A stretch of DNA of 64,000 nucleotides, from NCBI GenBank assembly GCA_033032865.1, contig JAWHQI010000064.1, forward strand, positions 3,472,001 to 3,536,000, given 5' to 3'. Positions within the stretch are counted from its first letter, which is position 1. Each line of letters starts with the position of its first letter. Of this stretch, positions 44,101 to 49,385 are shown in pieces. The position numbers and the translations under genes are program-made. Origin of the DNA: Dactylorhiza incarnata (Eukaryota > Streptophyta > Magnoliopsida > Asparagales > Orchidaceae). Under the pieces are notes generated by a model. The model was not told where the DNA came from. It did no database searches and saw only the letters and a program-made list of their open reading frames with translations.

Positions 44101-45954
44101 AAAATAATTTGGTAAATGTAACCTGTAATTATGCAAACTCACAGGGGAGGTCCCGGTAATTATATATATATAATTTGGTGTATATATATATAATTTGGTG
44201 TGTGTATATATATATATATAATTTGGTGTATATATATAATTATCGTTTCTACGGTCCTAAATACTGATTTATCATGCTTTACCCACTTTTATGGACAAAT
44301 CCAGCTTTTCTTAAAGAGCCCTATTTAGCTGTAATTCATGATGGAAATCATTCATGATCATAATCATCATCAGCATAGTCAAGTATCCTACATTTAGGCT
44401 CCATTTGGCGCAGTTTTTTTGCTCTTGTGAGTTTGAACAAAAACGTCACCGCCATAGAATGTATGTTTGGCATGACATCGGTTATGACCGCTATTAAAAA
44501 AAACTAGTTTTGAACATGAAAGTGGATGAAGTTCCTTAGGTGAGGTCGGGTGTTCATGAACGACGATTCATAACCACCGCGTTCGTGACCGCCACCGCCG
44601 TGCCAAACAAAGCCTCAGTTTTGCACTGCGAATATTAACAAACTTTTAAAAACATTATTGGATCATTATTATAGTCCAACTGTTCAACCAAAATCTTTAA
44701 GAATTTTTTCTCAGCTGCAGTTAAAATCAATAAGAAAGATGAAAGACTCGTGGAATAGATACTTTGTCAGTTGGCATTATGGTGGAGGTTTGCGCATGAG
44801 ACCCAGATAATTTGTGCTTGAGATTCACGAGGAATTTGTTTACTTTCGAGGCATTCAATTTAGGATTAGGAATAGACGTAATTGGACTTACTTTTGACAT
44901 ATCTATCATTATTTGAGTATTATATTCACTTCTTTTGGCTTCTCTTGAATCCAGAAAGATGTTTGGCTTTACATATTTTTTATAGGCCCATTTACCGGGA
45001 TCTCCCCCCTAAGTTTGCTAAATTACAGGCTGCACCCCTCTTACTTTTGGAATTACAAAAACCTCCCCTGCAAGTTTACATTTCATAACATCCATGCACA
45101 AAAGACCCCCTTGAAAATTTACTCCAAGCGGGTATTTTTGTGCATAGATGTTATGTAATGTAAACTTATAGGGTAGGTTTTTGTAATTTCAAAAGTAAGA
45201 GGTGCAACCTGTAATTATGCTAATTTCTAGGGGAAGTTTTGGTAATTATTCCTTTTTCATATATAGTTTGATATATAGAAGGCATCTAATGGATAATTCC
45301 ATTTGAAGCAATTTGTTGTCTAATAGGGCCTATATATGAAATGACCAATACTGCTCCAACACTCCACCTTTCCCATATATTCAATATATCGTGCTAGATA
45401 GATATATGAGGACATGCTCAGGTCCGGATGTTGATATTTGACAAATTGCTATCATACATGGACAATAAAAAGATAAGAATTCATCTTTGAAGAAGTTTTT
45501 AGATGTCATGATTTAGTTATGAAATCGTCAAATTGATTACAATTAAGACCAATGATAGTAAACATTAAATTCGTTGTACCGTTATTTTTTTAATTTGCAT
45601 TTTCTTGGAGTTGCATTGAGTAATTCCTATCGACTGGGAAATCCTTTTGTTGGCCCTACTTTTATTTAACCAAATCTTCTGGCTATCATATGTATTATAC
45701 TAAATATATTTCTTCTATTTACCACTTCAACATTGTTTGTATCTTATGAACCATTGGTCATCTCTCTTGTAACTTATATATGTATATATTATATGTATAT
45801 GTATGCCTGCAGTCTTTATCCCTGAAGTCTCGAATTTCAACAGGTTAGATACCATAGCAGGCAAAAGCTTGCAGAGCAACGACCAAGAGTAAAGGGTCAA
45901 TTCGTGCGGCAAATGATCCTCGAAATCAATACAACACGGGAAGCAAATGGTTGA
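12307..45954 (+). CDS. PRR7: Two-component-like pseudo-response regulator (PRR3/PRR7 type), circadian clock repressor, 8 coding exons over 33.6 kb
   Basis: PRRs are nuclear transcriptional repressors of the plant clock. Joined exons (12307-12499, 12613-12774, 18317-18447, 18537-18650, 19590-19764, 19847-20252, 30518-31142, 45844-45954) give 1,917 nt, 638 codons, with every phase closing and every intron GT-AG. The pseudo-receiver spans about residues 38-158: acidic pair D47-D48, E91 (LTEFEM) in place of the phospho-acceptor Asp, K143 in LVKPLRKNE, then LWQHVWRR. The CCT DNA-binding domain is residues 583-625 ([20 protein letters not shown], then [20 protein letters not shown]). A conserved middle motif, [11 protein letters not shown], lies at 386-395. 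[11 protein letters not shown] and ENNAASNQ favour the PRR3/PRR7 clade over PRR5/9 or TOC1, but the exact paralogue is inferred. Typical PRR7 proteins are about 700-740 aa, so this one is somewhat short. Confidence 0.92.
12613..12774 (+). CDS. PRR7: PRR exon 2 (receiver, pseudo-phosphorylation site)
   Basis: Encodes [35 protein letters not shown] and SIPVI. Glu replaces the Asp that would be phosphorylated in a true response regulator. The donor is GTATAT from 12775. The following intron is 5,542 bp and holds a SINE and an LTR retrotransposon. Confidence 0.92.
13513..13685 (-). mobile_element. SINE remnant with TTG-repeat tail (TS-like)
   Basis: On the minus strand it ends in a (TTG)n tail; on the plus strand this reads ACAACAACAACAACAG followed by CCCCAATCATTGGGGGTATGG and GACCTAACCTTTGGC. 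This arrangement is known from TTG-tailed plant tRNA SINEs such as TS. The phrase AGACCTAACCTTTG plus GCACAAAGTGGCT is tandemly duplicated. The 5' tRNA part is not clear. Inside PRR intron 2. Confidence 0.55.
13686..15084. other. PRR intron 2 sequence, no feature recognised
   Basis: Read on both strands. No transposon termini, protein similarity or RNA gene found. The sequence just left of 15085 is the target of the LTR retrotransposon insertion. Confidence 0.5.
15090..15456 (-). repeat. LTR of the gypsy element (3' LTR in element sense)
   Basis: 367 bp, TG...CA ends, aligns along its length with 17760-18107 with scattered substitutions and small indels, for example an extra GTGTGCGTGTCCT segment near its right end. 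Confidence 0.88.
15917..16393 (-). pseudogene. Retrotransposon aspartic protease domain
   Basis: Contains the catalytic motif [14 protein letters not shown] and the later [20 protein letters not shown], the layout of retropepsins of plant Ty3/gypsy pol. The family usually has LGxxDxVLGxxWL, and here DAILWV shows decay. It is continuous with gag in the element, and the frame ends just before the deletion that removed reverse transcriptase. Confidence 0.82.
16427..17506 (-). pseudogene. Ty3/gypsy gag (capsid and zinc-knuckle region), interrupted
   Basis: The retrotransposon gag region is seen in [38 protein letters not shown] and [14 protein letters not shown] stop after LSFFM near 16710 interrupts the frame. 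It resumes with [10 protein letters not shown], a Pro-rich stretch and SKGLCFR leading into a single zinc knuckle. The N-terminal part (17421-17625) is built of about four 51-bp tandem units. Structural protein of virus-like particles. Confidence 0.8.
17421..17625. repeat. 51-bp tandem repeat, about four copies, inside gag
   Basis: TGGCGGCTGGGGAAGGCGAA-type units start at 17421, 17472, 17523 and 17576. The period of 51 (17 codons) keeps both strands open, which explains long but meaningless open frames on the plus strand. In element sense it encodes a Ser/Pro-rich repeat. Confidence 0.7.
17760..18107 (-). repeat. LTR of the gypsy element (5' LTR in element sense)
   Basis: 348 bp copy of 15090-15456. 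The usual tRNA-iMet primer site is not found beside it. In element sense the adjacent sequence is ATTTGGTCTGACC, close to that beside the LTR at 29909. Confidence 0.85.
18317..18447 (+). CDS. PRR7: PRR exon 3 (receiver C-terminus)
   Basis: Encodes [34 protein letters not shown] and [10 protein letters not shown]. The acceptor is TTACACAG. The exon lies 210 bp after the right end of the LTR retrotransposon at 15090-18107. The donor is GTATGT. Confidence 0.93.
18537..18650 (+). CDS. PRR7: PRR exon 4
   Basis: Encodes [16 protein letters not shown] and [15 protein letters not shown], the Ser/acid-rich segment after the receiver in PRR3/7 proteins. Flanked by GATACAG and GTGCTT. The next intron (939 bp) holds no recognised repeat or gene. 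Confidence 0.85.
19590..19764 (+). CDS. PRR7: PRR exon 5
   Basis: Encodes [19 protein letters not shown] through [11 protein letters not shown]. The acceptor is TGACCAG and the donor GTGATT from 19765. Phase matches exon 4 (0) and exon 6 (1). Low conservation, so identity rests on frame and position. Confidence 0.78.
19847..20252 (+). CDS. PRR7: PRR exon 6 (middle region)
   Basis: Encodes [19 protein letters not shown] through [12 protein letters not shown] and [17 protein letters not shown] resembles a degenerate form of the EAR-like segment through which PRR5/7/9 recruit TOPLESS co-repressors (inference). The donor GTAATG from 20253 opens a 10.3-kb intron. Confidence 0.85.
20253..20819. 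other. PRR intron 6, 5' part without recognised feature
   Basis: AT-rich intron sequence, no coding similarity seen on either strand. Confidence 0.5.
20820..21235 (-). pseudogene. 5' end of a Ty3/gypsy element: primer binding site and truncated gag
   Basis: On the minus strand TGGTATCAGAAC (plus coordinates 21215-21226) matches the 3' end of initiator tRNA-Met, the usual primer site just inside a 5' LTR. It is followed by an open frame [20 protein letters not shown], a coiled-coil-like gag N-terminus. The frame ends at 20943 and no pol follows, so the element is truncated on its 3' side. Confidence 0.6.
21236..23663 (-). repeat. LTR of the minus-strand gypsy element, split by another LTR element
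   Basis: The part beside the primer site begins TGTAGAATGGG (21236) and the far part would end CCTGTAACA (23663). Together, minus the insertion at 21361-23346, they make about 440 bp. The inner boundary is supported by the primer site. The outer boundary is inference from a TG...CA rule and could be wrong. Confidence 0.4.
21361..23346 (+). mobile_element. Non-autonomous LTR retrotransposon (LTRs 312 and 314 bp, no pol)
   Basis: LTRs 21361-21672 and 23033-23346 align throughout (shared AACTACTCATAATAGAAAG, AGGCCACTTGTATTGAGG, TTTAGTTTGGTTTCTTAG, CGGCGGCCTCGCCGG). The purine tract GGGAAGGGTAGGAG directly precedes the right LTR, giving plus orientation. The 1.36-kb interior has only short frames with no gag or pol likeness, so it depended on enzymes from another element. 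No matching target duplication is visible (GAGTG against CACAC). The site is a purine-rich repeat inside the LTR of the element above. Confidence 0.8.
23664..24889. other. PRR intron 6, unclassified repeat-like DNA
   Basis: Contains a C-rich part (24265-24600) where the phrase CTTGTCGTGGAACCACTCC and its variant recur, which opens frames without meaning. Probably retrotransposon-derived because it joins the gypsy pol remnant at 24890, but I see no protein motif. Confidence 0.4.
25089..25620 (-). pseudogene. Ty3/gypsy RT C-terminus and RNase H remnant
   Basis: Minus-strand fragments read [20 protein letters not shown] (connection after RT), [39 protein letters not shown] with GAILMQSGQ (RNase H start), and [20 protein letters not shown] with [14 protein letters not shown] (RNase H core). 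Further left, [17 protein letters not shown] (24894-25085) continues this region. Several frame changes make it non-functional. Confidence 0.78.
25630..26800. other. Unclassified insertion in the gypsy RT region
   Basis: About 1.2 kb with no gypsy coding likeness separates DPEMS (right side) from [13 protein letters not shown] (left side), which are adjacent in an intact RT. It contains GTATAAATAG near 26589 and an internal direct repeat (CACTACCTTCACCATTTATAG and CACTTCCTTCGCCATTTATAG). It may be a solo LTR, but I cannot fix its ends. Confidence 0.45.
26801..27050 (-). pseudogene. Ty3/gypsy reverse transcriptase palm fragment
   Basis: Reads [20 protein letters not shown] followed by DDILVYN on the minus strand. 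FFDDILVY is the catalytic YxDD-type box of RT. Downstream [12 protein letters not shown] residues are visible in shifted frames. Confidence 0.75.
27054..27465 (+). mobile_element. Solo LTR inserted in the gypsy RT
   Basis: 412 bp from TGTTGCGGATCC to GGGTCTATATCA (TG...CA). GGTA lies on both sides (27050-27053 and 27466-27469). It exactly separates FGIENMPAT from QATMNNIF, neighbours in an intact RT. No internal region, so it is a solo LTR left by LTR-LTR recombination. Orientation is inferred from TG...CA and is uncertain. Confidence 0.65.
27480..27760 (-). pseudogene. Ty3/gypsy reverse transcriptase N-terminal fragment
   Basis: Minus-strand translation in shifting frames gives the [15 protein letters not shown] box, a following [15 protein letters not shown] segment, and [14 protein letters not shown] near 27480-27530. 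Frameshifts lie between them. Confidence 0.6.
28154..28405 (-). pseudogene. Retrotransposon aspartic protease remnant
   Basis: Shifted frames contain [16 protein letters not shown] (catalytic DSG, near 28370-28410) and [20 protein letters not shown], matching the protease of the element at 15090-18107. Broken by frameshift. Confidence 0.72.
28613..29740 (-). pseudogene. Ty3/gypsy gag, interrupted
   Basis: Pieces: 29243-29740 (Ser/Pro-rich N-terminus ending [19 protein letters not shown]), 28922-29200 ([50 protein letters not shown]) and 28613-28879 ([10 protein letters not shown], then a Pro-rich stretch). Same order and wording as the gag at 16427-17506, so both belong to one lineage. Confidence 0.78.
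29909..30212 (-). repeat. LTR of the degenerate gypsy element
   Basis: Begins TGTTAGGTACTAGGG and ends AGTCCCAACA. In element sense the adjacent sequence TTTAGTCCGTCCGG resembles the one beside the LTR at 17760. The partner LTR is not found. The right end lies about 300 bp before PRR exon 7. Confidence 0.5.
30518..31142 (+). CDS. PRR7: PRR exon 7 (variable region and first half of CCT)
   Basis: The acceptor TTTGTTAG precedes 30518. The split Arg codon (AG + A) continues the SAFTRY motif. The variable region contains [17 protein letters not shown] and a run of six Ala. The exon ends with [20 protein letters not shown], the first half of the CCT domain. The donor is GTAATA from 31143. Confidence 0.9.
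31143..31754. other. PRR intron 7, 5' part
   Basis: T-rich intron sequence without recognised feature, up to the target site of the copia complex. Confidence 0.5.
31760..31900 (+). repeat. Copia LTR followed by iMet primer binding site
   Basis: 141 bp, TG...CA, then TGGTATCAGATG at 31901. A G-run of about 23 (from 32037) lies in the leader downstream. Confidence 0.7.
32150..35094. other. Unclassified insertion within the copia complex, with an exon-like fragment and two short tandem repeats
   Basis: No copia protein likeness. On the minus strand 33166-33279 reads [20 protein letters not shown] followed by [14 protein letters not shown]; it looks like a real exon but I cannot name the family. 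Tandem repeats: AAGTAGAAAGGGGTATACCT-type 22-mers, three copies, 33294-33359; and GCGATTCAGCAGTTGCGAG-type 23-mers, three copies, 34821-34888. A GC-rich part (34500-34990) near the right end would suit the 5' region of a DNA transposon carrying captured gene sequence (inference). Confidence 0.4.
35095..38808 (+). pseudogene. Ty1/copia gag-pol remnant 1
   Basis: Starts at an AT-repeat LTR terminus and primer site (35164). Recognisable pieces: gag (35690-36300, [19 protein letters not shown]), protease ([15 protein letters not shown] at 36769-36815), integrase ([20 protein letters not shown] at 37020-37070), RT ([17 protein letters not shown] and [16 protein letters not shown] at 37840-37975; [10 protein letters not shown] at 38230), RNase H ([37 protein letters not shown] at 38330-38515) and the C-terminus [14 protein letters not shown] to [16 protein letters not shown]. 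Many stops and frameshifts; RT has a large deletion between 38060 and 38220. Confidence 0.8.
38809..39030 (+). repeat. Copia LTR followed by primer site
   Basis: TGTTGAAGCCCAATG to TATTCTCACA, 222 bp, directly after the CGGVLK end of pol and directly before TGTATCAGAGC (one mismatch to the iMet primer site). It can therefore be the 3' LTR of the remnant to its left and the 5' LTR of that to its right. Confidence 0.72.
40731..41500. mobile_element. Insertion in copia integrase with TTGTTAACCGCAACCC repeats and a 60-bp tandem repeat
   Basis: Four copies of GTTAACCGCA(A/G)(A/C)CC, two of them followed by TTTTGGCTTGTCGCA, open the segment (40737-40860). Its right part holds three exact-period 60-bp units (41160-41339) starting GGAAATGGAGCGG. 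It breaks the integrase core. It looks like a DNA transposon with sub-terminal repeats, but I do not see a matching right terminus. Confidence 0.5.
41160..41339. repeat. 60-bp tandem repeat, three copies
   Basis: Units start at 41160, 41220 and 41280 with GGAAATGGAGCGG and contain GCTTCGGCGGGAGG and GGGCTGGTTGAAGGA. Being 20 codons long it keeps a frame open that encodes [15 protein letters not shown] repeats. I do not regard that as a gene. Confidence 0.8.
43079..43206. repeat. 64-bp perfect tandem duplication in the copia RT/RNase H spacer
   Basis: ACATCCCCTCTTCTACAAG to CTCATTTTTCTT occurs at 43079-43142 and again at 43143-43206, apparently without a mismatch. It repeats the ILLQVFDR coding stretch and shifts the frame. 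Confidence 0.85.
43870..44160. repeat. Inverted-repeat, MITE-like segment at the end of the copia complex
   Basis: AAATTATTTTATGATATTTC (43876 on) and its inverse GATATCATAAAATAATTTGG-type (about 43990-44014, and again near 44094-44113) flank short AT-rich DNA. The phrase TTTCAATGTAGAGT(T/C)ATTACAAA is repeated. Probably a MITE plus a partial duplication. Confidence 0.5.
44397..44614. mobile_element. Harbinger-like MITE, copy 1 (PRR intron 7)
   Basis: Ends GGCTCCATTTGGC and GCCAAACAAAGCC are inverted. Inside, AACAAAAACGTCACCGCCAT, TTTGGCATGACATCGGTTAT and AACTAGTTTTGAACATGAAA are shared with 48133-48352 (in reverse) and 52031-52235. Flanks are TTA and TCA, near the TWA target of PIF/Harbinger. 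Confidence 0.75.
44992..45247. mobile_element. Hairpin MITE in PRR intron 7
   Basis: About 256 bp that fold on themselves: TTACTTTTGGAATTACAAAA pairs with TTTTGTAATTTCAAAAGTAA, and AAGTTTACATTTCATAACAT with the inverse near 45145-45165. The ends TTACCGGGATCTCCCCC and GGGGAAGTTTTGGTAAT relate it to the family at 1684 and 2322. It lies about 600 bp before the last PRR exon. Confidence 0.75.
45844..45954 (+). CDS. PRR7: PRR exon 8 (second half of CCT, stop)
   Basis: The acceptor TTTCAACAG precedes 45844. Encodes [20 protein letters not shown], then [16 protein letters not shown] and a TGA stop at 45952-45954. It completes the CCT domain exactly in phase 0 after a 14,701-bp intron. Too short and split to appear as a long ORF. 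Confidence 0.93.
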   Translation, partial: VRYHSRQKLAEQRPRVKGQFVRQMILEINTTREANG

Positions 45955-46640
45955 TTCTAACCCTTCCGCCCGTATAATCTTACAGCCTCAAATTCCATTG
46001 CTCGGGAGCTGGAGACCGAGTCAGGGAAGGCTGGTATTTGTTAATTCTTGACAGCTGTTATCATAAATATGAGACTCAACCAGCATCCATCTCCATTATT
46101 TTGGCTTCCCATCAACCTTCTTCCTAATATTCGTCAAAGCTGCGGGAACGTGATTGGAAATATCCGCTGTAGCCCTTCGTGTTTGGAACTTTGGATAGCT
46201 GCAGCAAAACTGTATAGAGTACGCCTTATTTTCTGTAGCTGCAGTCCGGTAAATTCTCCTTCTCCCTCTAATTCCAAGAGCCTTGCTATCTTTCATTACC
46301 TGTACATCTCTGTTGTTGAAAAATTGGATTATTTATATTAGAAGATAGATACCAAGGAACATAACACAAGGCAATGTATTTTCTGAGAGCATCTATTTGA
46401 TGCGGTAGTAATTAAACTCCTTAATAATTATCCAGTATTAACATTTCTGCAAAAAATGAATCCCCTGTTTTATTCTGTATTCTCTACTTTACTGACGAGT
46501 GGATTTGAATGAAGTGCAAGCATCTGCCTTCAGCAGCTGAACTATCTTTTGGTCTTGTGACTATGAGTTATGTTATTTTTCACAAAGTGCGTGTTCATGT
46601 CTTTGTCAGTGAGATATTTTCAGCAATTCTTGGAATAAAT
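45955..46640 (+). other. PRR 3' UTR and downstream flank
   Basis: Follows the PRR stop. The first AATAAA I see is at 46634-46639, so the 3' UTR could reach about 680 nt, but the real cleavage site is unknown. An open frame at 46048-46341 has no family likeness. Confidence 0.4.
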
Positions 46641-47195
46641 CTCTAGAAAAATACAGAGTATTTTTGAAGATGGAGGCTTCTACAGCGGTGTGGAAAACTG
46701 TAGTATCCTGAAGCTTTTAGAGTCTTGTAGATGAGTCTAGTCCATAGAGAAATCTAGAGTCATTTTAGGAACTCTAGGTGCATGGAGTATTCTAAAGGAT
46801 ATGTATATTTCATGAGACTTGTAACTAGACTTAGTGCGTGTGCTAAACAATAGTGTTAATTATGTGCCTCGAATACTAACCCAAAGACGACGATTGACAC
46901 TAATCTCGATCCGCGGGCCCGCTTTGATCTTTTTCCAGTGTAGTTATCAGGGGTATTTTGGATATTTTGTAAATGTACGGAGTGTTATAAACTCCTTGTC
47001 GTTCTAAGATTTAGATCATTTTTGAAATTCGAAAATCCGCTCACTTTCTGTAACCGCCTCTGTTCTTGATATAGTGATAAAGGGACTGCTGCTGCCCGTG
47101 GGCGTAGCCCATCTTAGGGTGAAACGTATAAATCTGTGTTTTCTGTGTTGTGATTTTCTGTTTGTTTTATCTTTCTTCTCTCGTTTCCGCAACAT
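46641..47195. repeat. Probable copia LTR remnant
   Basis: The stretch near 47080-47192 (GGGACTGCTGCTGCCCGTGG, TAGCCCATCTTAGGGTGAAA, then T-rich DNA and CGTTTCCGCAAC) resembles the R-U5 end of many plant copia LTRs. The start is not defined. An LTR should be followed by a primer site, and only GGATGGTATG is there. Confidence 0.35.
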
Positions 47196-47558
47196 TTAGG
47201 ATGGTATGTGTGTACTCTTTTTTAGAGGGAAAGACCCTGAGGACTTGTACAAGGTTGATGTCCCCCTCATTTGTACTAAGCCAAGAAACAACCAAGTTGA
47301 GAATCAAAGTCTAACTTTCAAAGAGTTCTTGAGTGCTCTCTCTCTCTCTCTCTTCTCTCTCTTTGAGTATTATGTTGTGTCTGTGTATGAAGGTTGACTT
47401 TATGAGTGATGATCCTGAGGCCGCATGGGCGTCGAGCACGGAGAATCTTTAAGCCCATGAGAAGTGATATCATAGCAATGAGAACTGATACCATAGCAAA
47501 GTTCAAGACTTACGATGGACAAATCATCGACCATAGAGTATGTCCAAGATGACTTCCA

Positions 47559-47720
47559 AGATACGAGGAGGAGAGAGTTTCGTGAGATTTCAAGTAGTAG
47601 TGAAGACTGAAAAATTACAATCTAAATGACCGCCTCAACTCAGATACGAGGAGGAGAGAGTTTCGTGAGATTTCAAGTAGTAGTGAAGACTGAAAAATTA
47701 CAATCTAAATGACCGCCTTG
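47559..47720. repeat. 83-bp tandem duplication
   Basis: AGATACGAGGAGGAGAGAG and the following sequence to AAATGACCGCC occur at 47559 and again at 47642. About 55 bp downstream a second, 28-bp-period duplication (AGAACCCAATATTGTGGGAA, 47773-47827) follows. The surroundings may be a retroelement leader or gag but no motif is convincing. Confidence 0.75.
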
Positions 47721-48066
47721 AAGGTGCGTAGGAGGTGAAACAAGTTGCCCTCAACTCAGTAACTAAAGTGGAAGAACCCAATATTGTGGGAAGATGTAGA
47801 AGAACCCAATATTGTGGGAAGATGTAGTGCCCGATAAATTCCTGCTTGGAAGACCAATTAGAGGAGGGGATCAAAAATTCCTTGTTCCTTTTTTAATATG
47901 ATGATGATATTAATCGAGTAAGACCCACTAATTTTCCATTAACTGATCCAGGTGATTGAGTATCCCAACCAAATGGCTTGAATTTTTTTCTTAGATTTGC
48001 TTTGAGTTTTTATCCCACATTATATATCTAAGAAATATTCTTAACTACATGCTAAAGATACACTAA

Positions 48067-48129
48067 GGCTTTATTTGGCGCGGCGGTTTGCCGCAAACGC
48101 CGCCCACCACCGCCGCGCCAAATGAAGCC
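48067..48129. mobile_element. 63-bp palindromic mini-MITE with TAA target duplication
   Basis: Runs from GGCTTTATTTGGCGCGGCGG to CCGCCGCGCCAAATGAAGCC, nearly all inverted repeat, flanked by TAA at 48064-48066 and 48130-48132. The ends match the neighbouring Harbinger-like MITE. Confidence 0.72.
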
Positions 48130-48132
48130 TAA

Positions 48133-48352
48133 GGCTCCGTTAGGCGTGGTGGCGGCGGTCATGAACGTGGTGGTTATGAACCGTCGTTCGCGAACGTCCG
48201 ACTCCACCTAAGAAACTTCATTCACTTCTATGTTCAAAACTAGTTTTCTTTCTTGGTGGCGGTTATAACCGTTGTCATGCCAAACATACATTCTATGGCG
48301 GTGGCGTTTTTGTCTAAACTCACCGGAGCAAAATGATATGCCAAATGGAGCC
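48133..48352. mobile_element. Harbinger-like MITE, copy 2, inverted relative to copy 1
   Basis: Ends GGCTCCGTTAGGC and GCCAAATGGAGCC. The interior is the inverse of 44397-44614. It shares the single TAA at 48130-48132 with the 63-bp element on its left. The right flank TTG does not match TAA. Confidence 0.75.
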
Positions 48353-48696
48353 TTGTGCATGTGTGCATGCTCGCGCCCTTGAATTGATAAAGTAGACTCA
48401 ATAAGTTCCCCCCGACAAGGCGCCGGCCTTTGCTCATGACGAATCACCAATGGACCTTGGTCATTGTTCCCGACGAATCACCGATGGGCCTTGGTTTTCG
48501 TCCACGACGAATCAACGACGCCCCTAGTTCCCCCCTGATGAGTGCATTGACGCCCTCCGACGACTAGCTGCCTCGTTGGTGATGACCTATGGTTCTCGCG
48601 TTGTTGCGCCCTGGTCCTTTGTTTTTGCCGCCGTGGATTTTGTTTTCACTGGGTTGTCTGGCGGGGTTTTGCGTGGTGAGGGGTCATGGCGGATCC

Positions 48697-48697
<1 letters not shown>

Positions 48698-48761
<64 letters not shown>

Positions 48762-48782
48762 GCGCTCTCTCTCTCTCTCTTT
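48698..48782. repeat. CT microsatellite
   Basis: About 85 bp of CT dinucleotides interrupted by GCGCG near 48759. It causes Leu-Ser open frames that are not genes. Confidence 0.9.
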
Positions 48783-49099
48783 CTTATGGTAAGATTGCTT
48801 CTTCAGACTCGCTCAAAACTAAGGTTGAATCAGGTATTCTGGATCGACTTCTCACTCTCTCTGCTAATGGTGATTTAGTGAATCTTTTTTACTGAGGCCG
48901 AGATGATTTTTGCTGCACGCCTTTGAGGCTCTTGACATTCAACCACATGTTTCTGATGAGAAATTTGCATGCTTCTTGTAAAAACATTGTCATTTCAAAA
49001 AAAAATTGGAATATGAATGGCCGCTGCGATGTAGAGGTAGAGTAGCCTTAACCACGGATCCCCGAGGAGTCGTTAGAGCATGGGCGCGAGTGTTGACGG

Positions 49100-49288
49100 T
49101 GTTGGGACTTGCGGGTCAGCAATGCCCCCGGTGTTGCGGCACTAGTCGAATCAGAAGGGCGTGTCCCCTGAGAGCATAACTGGCTGCCCCGTGGATCTGC
49201 CCGAGGATAGCCATCTCTATAAAGGAGTGGTTGCGCCTCACCAAACAGACCGGTCTTTTGGTGCAGTTGGTTGCGCTATGTCCCTACA
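49100..49288 (+). repeat. 5' LTR of the TRIM element
   Basis: 189 bp, TG...CA, followed after two bases by the primer site. Confidence 0.88.
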
Positions 49289-49335
49289 AGTGGTATCAGA
49301 GGAGGTCACGGGTTCAAAACCCCGGGGTCGTTGCT

Positions 49336-49382
<47 letters not shown>

Positions 49383-49385
<3 letters not shown>

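Larger units (their letters stand above)
31760..44253 (+). mobile_element. Ty1/copia retrotransposon complex filling PRR intron 7
   Basis: Starts with an LTR (31760-31900: TGTTGAAACCCAATG to TATTGTTTCTACA) followed directly by the iMet primer site TGGTATCAGA (31901). It ends in a related terminus ATAATTATCGTTTCTACG at 44253. GTCCT occurs at 31755-31759 and at 44254-44258, consistent with one target duplication for the whole 12.5 kb. In between are further LTR pieces (35095-35163 and 38809-39030), each followed by a primer-site-like TGGTATCGG or TGTATCAGAGC, and two copia gag-pol remnants. A head-to-tail array sharing LTRs, or nested insertions, would both fit. Confidence 0.6.

Noticed and set aside
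45727..45912. 61-codon minus-strand frame
   Set aside because: Antisense to PRR exon 8, whose plus-strand CCT motif is unmistakable.
48576..48895. Leu-Ser repeat proteins
   Set aside because: Translation of a CT microsatellite.
49289..49382. tRNA gene suggested by GGTTCAAAACCCC
   Set aside because: Only a T-arm-like piece; no D-arm or acceptor stem. It is the TRIM interior.
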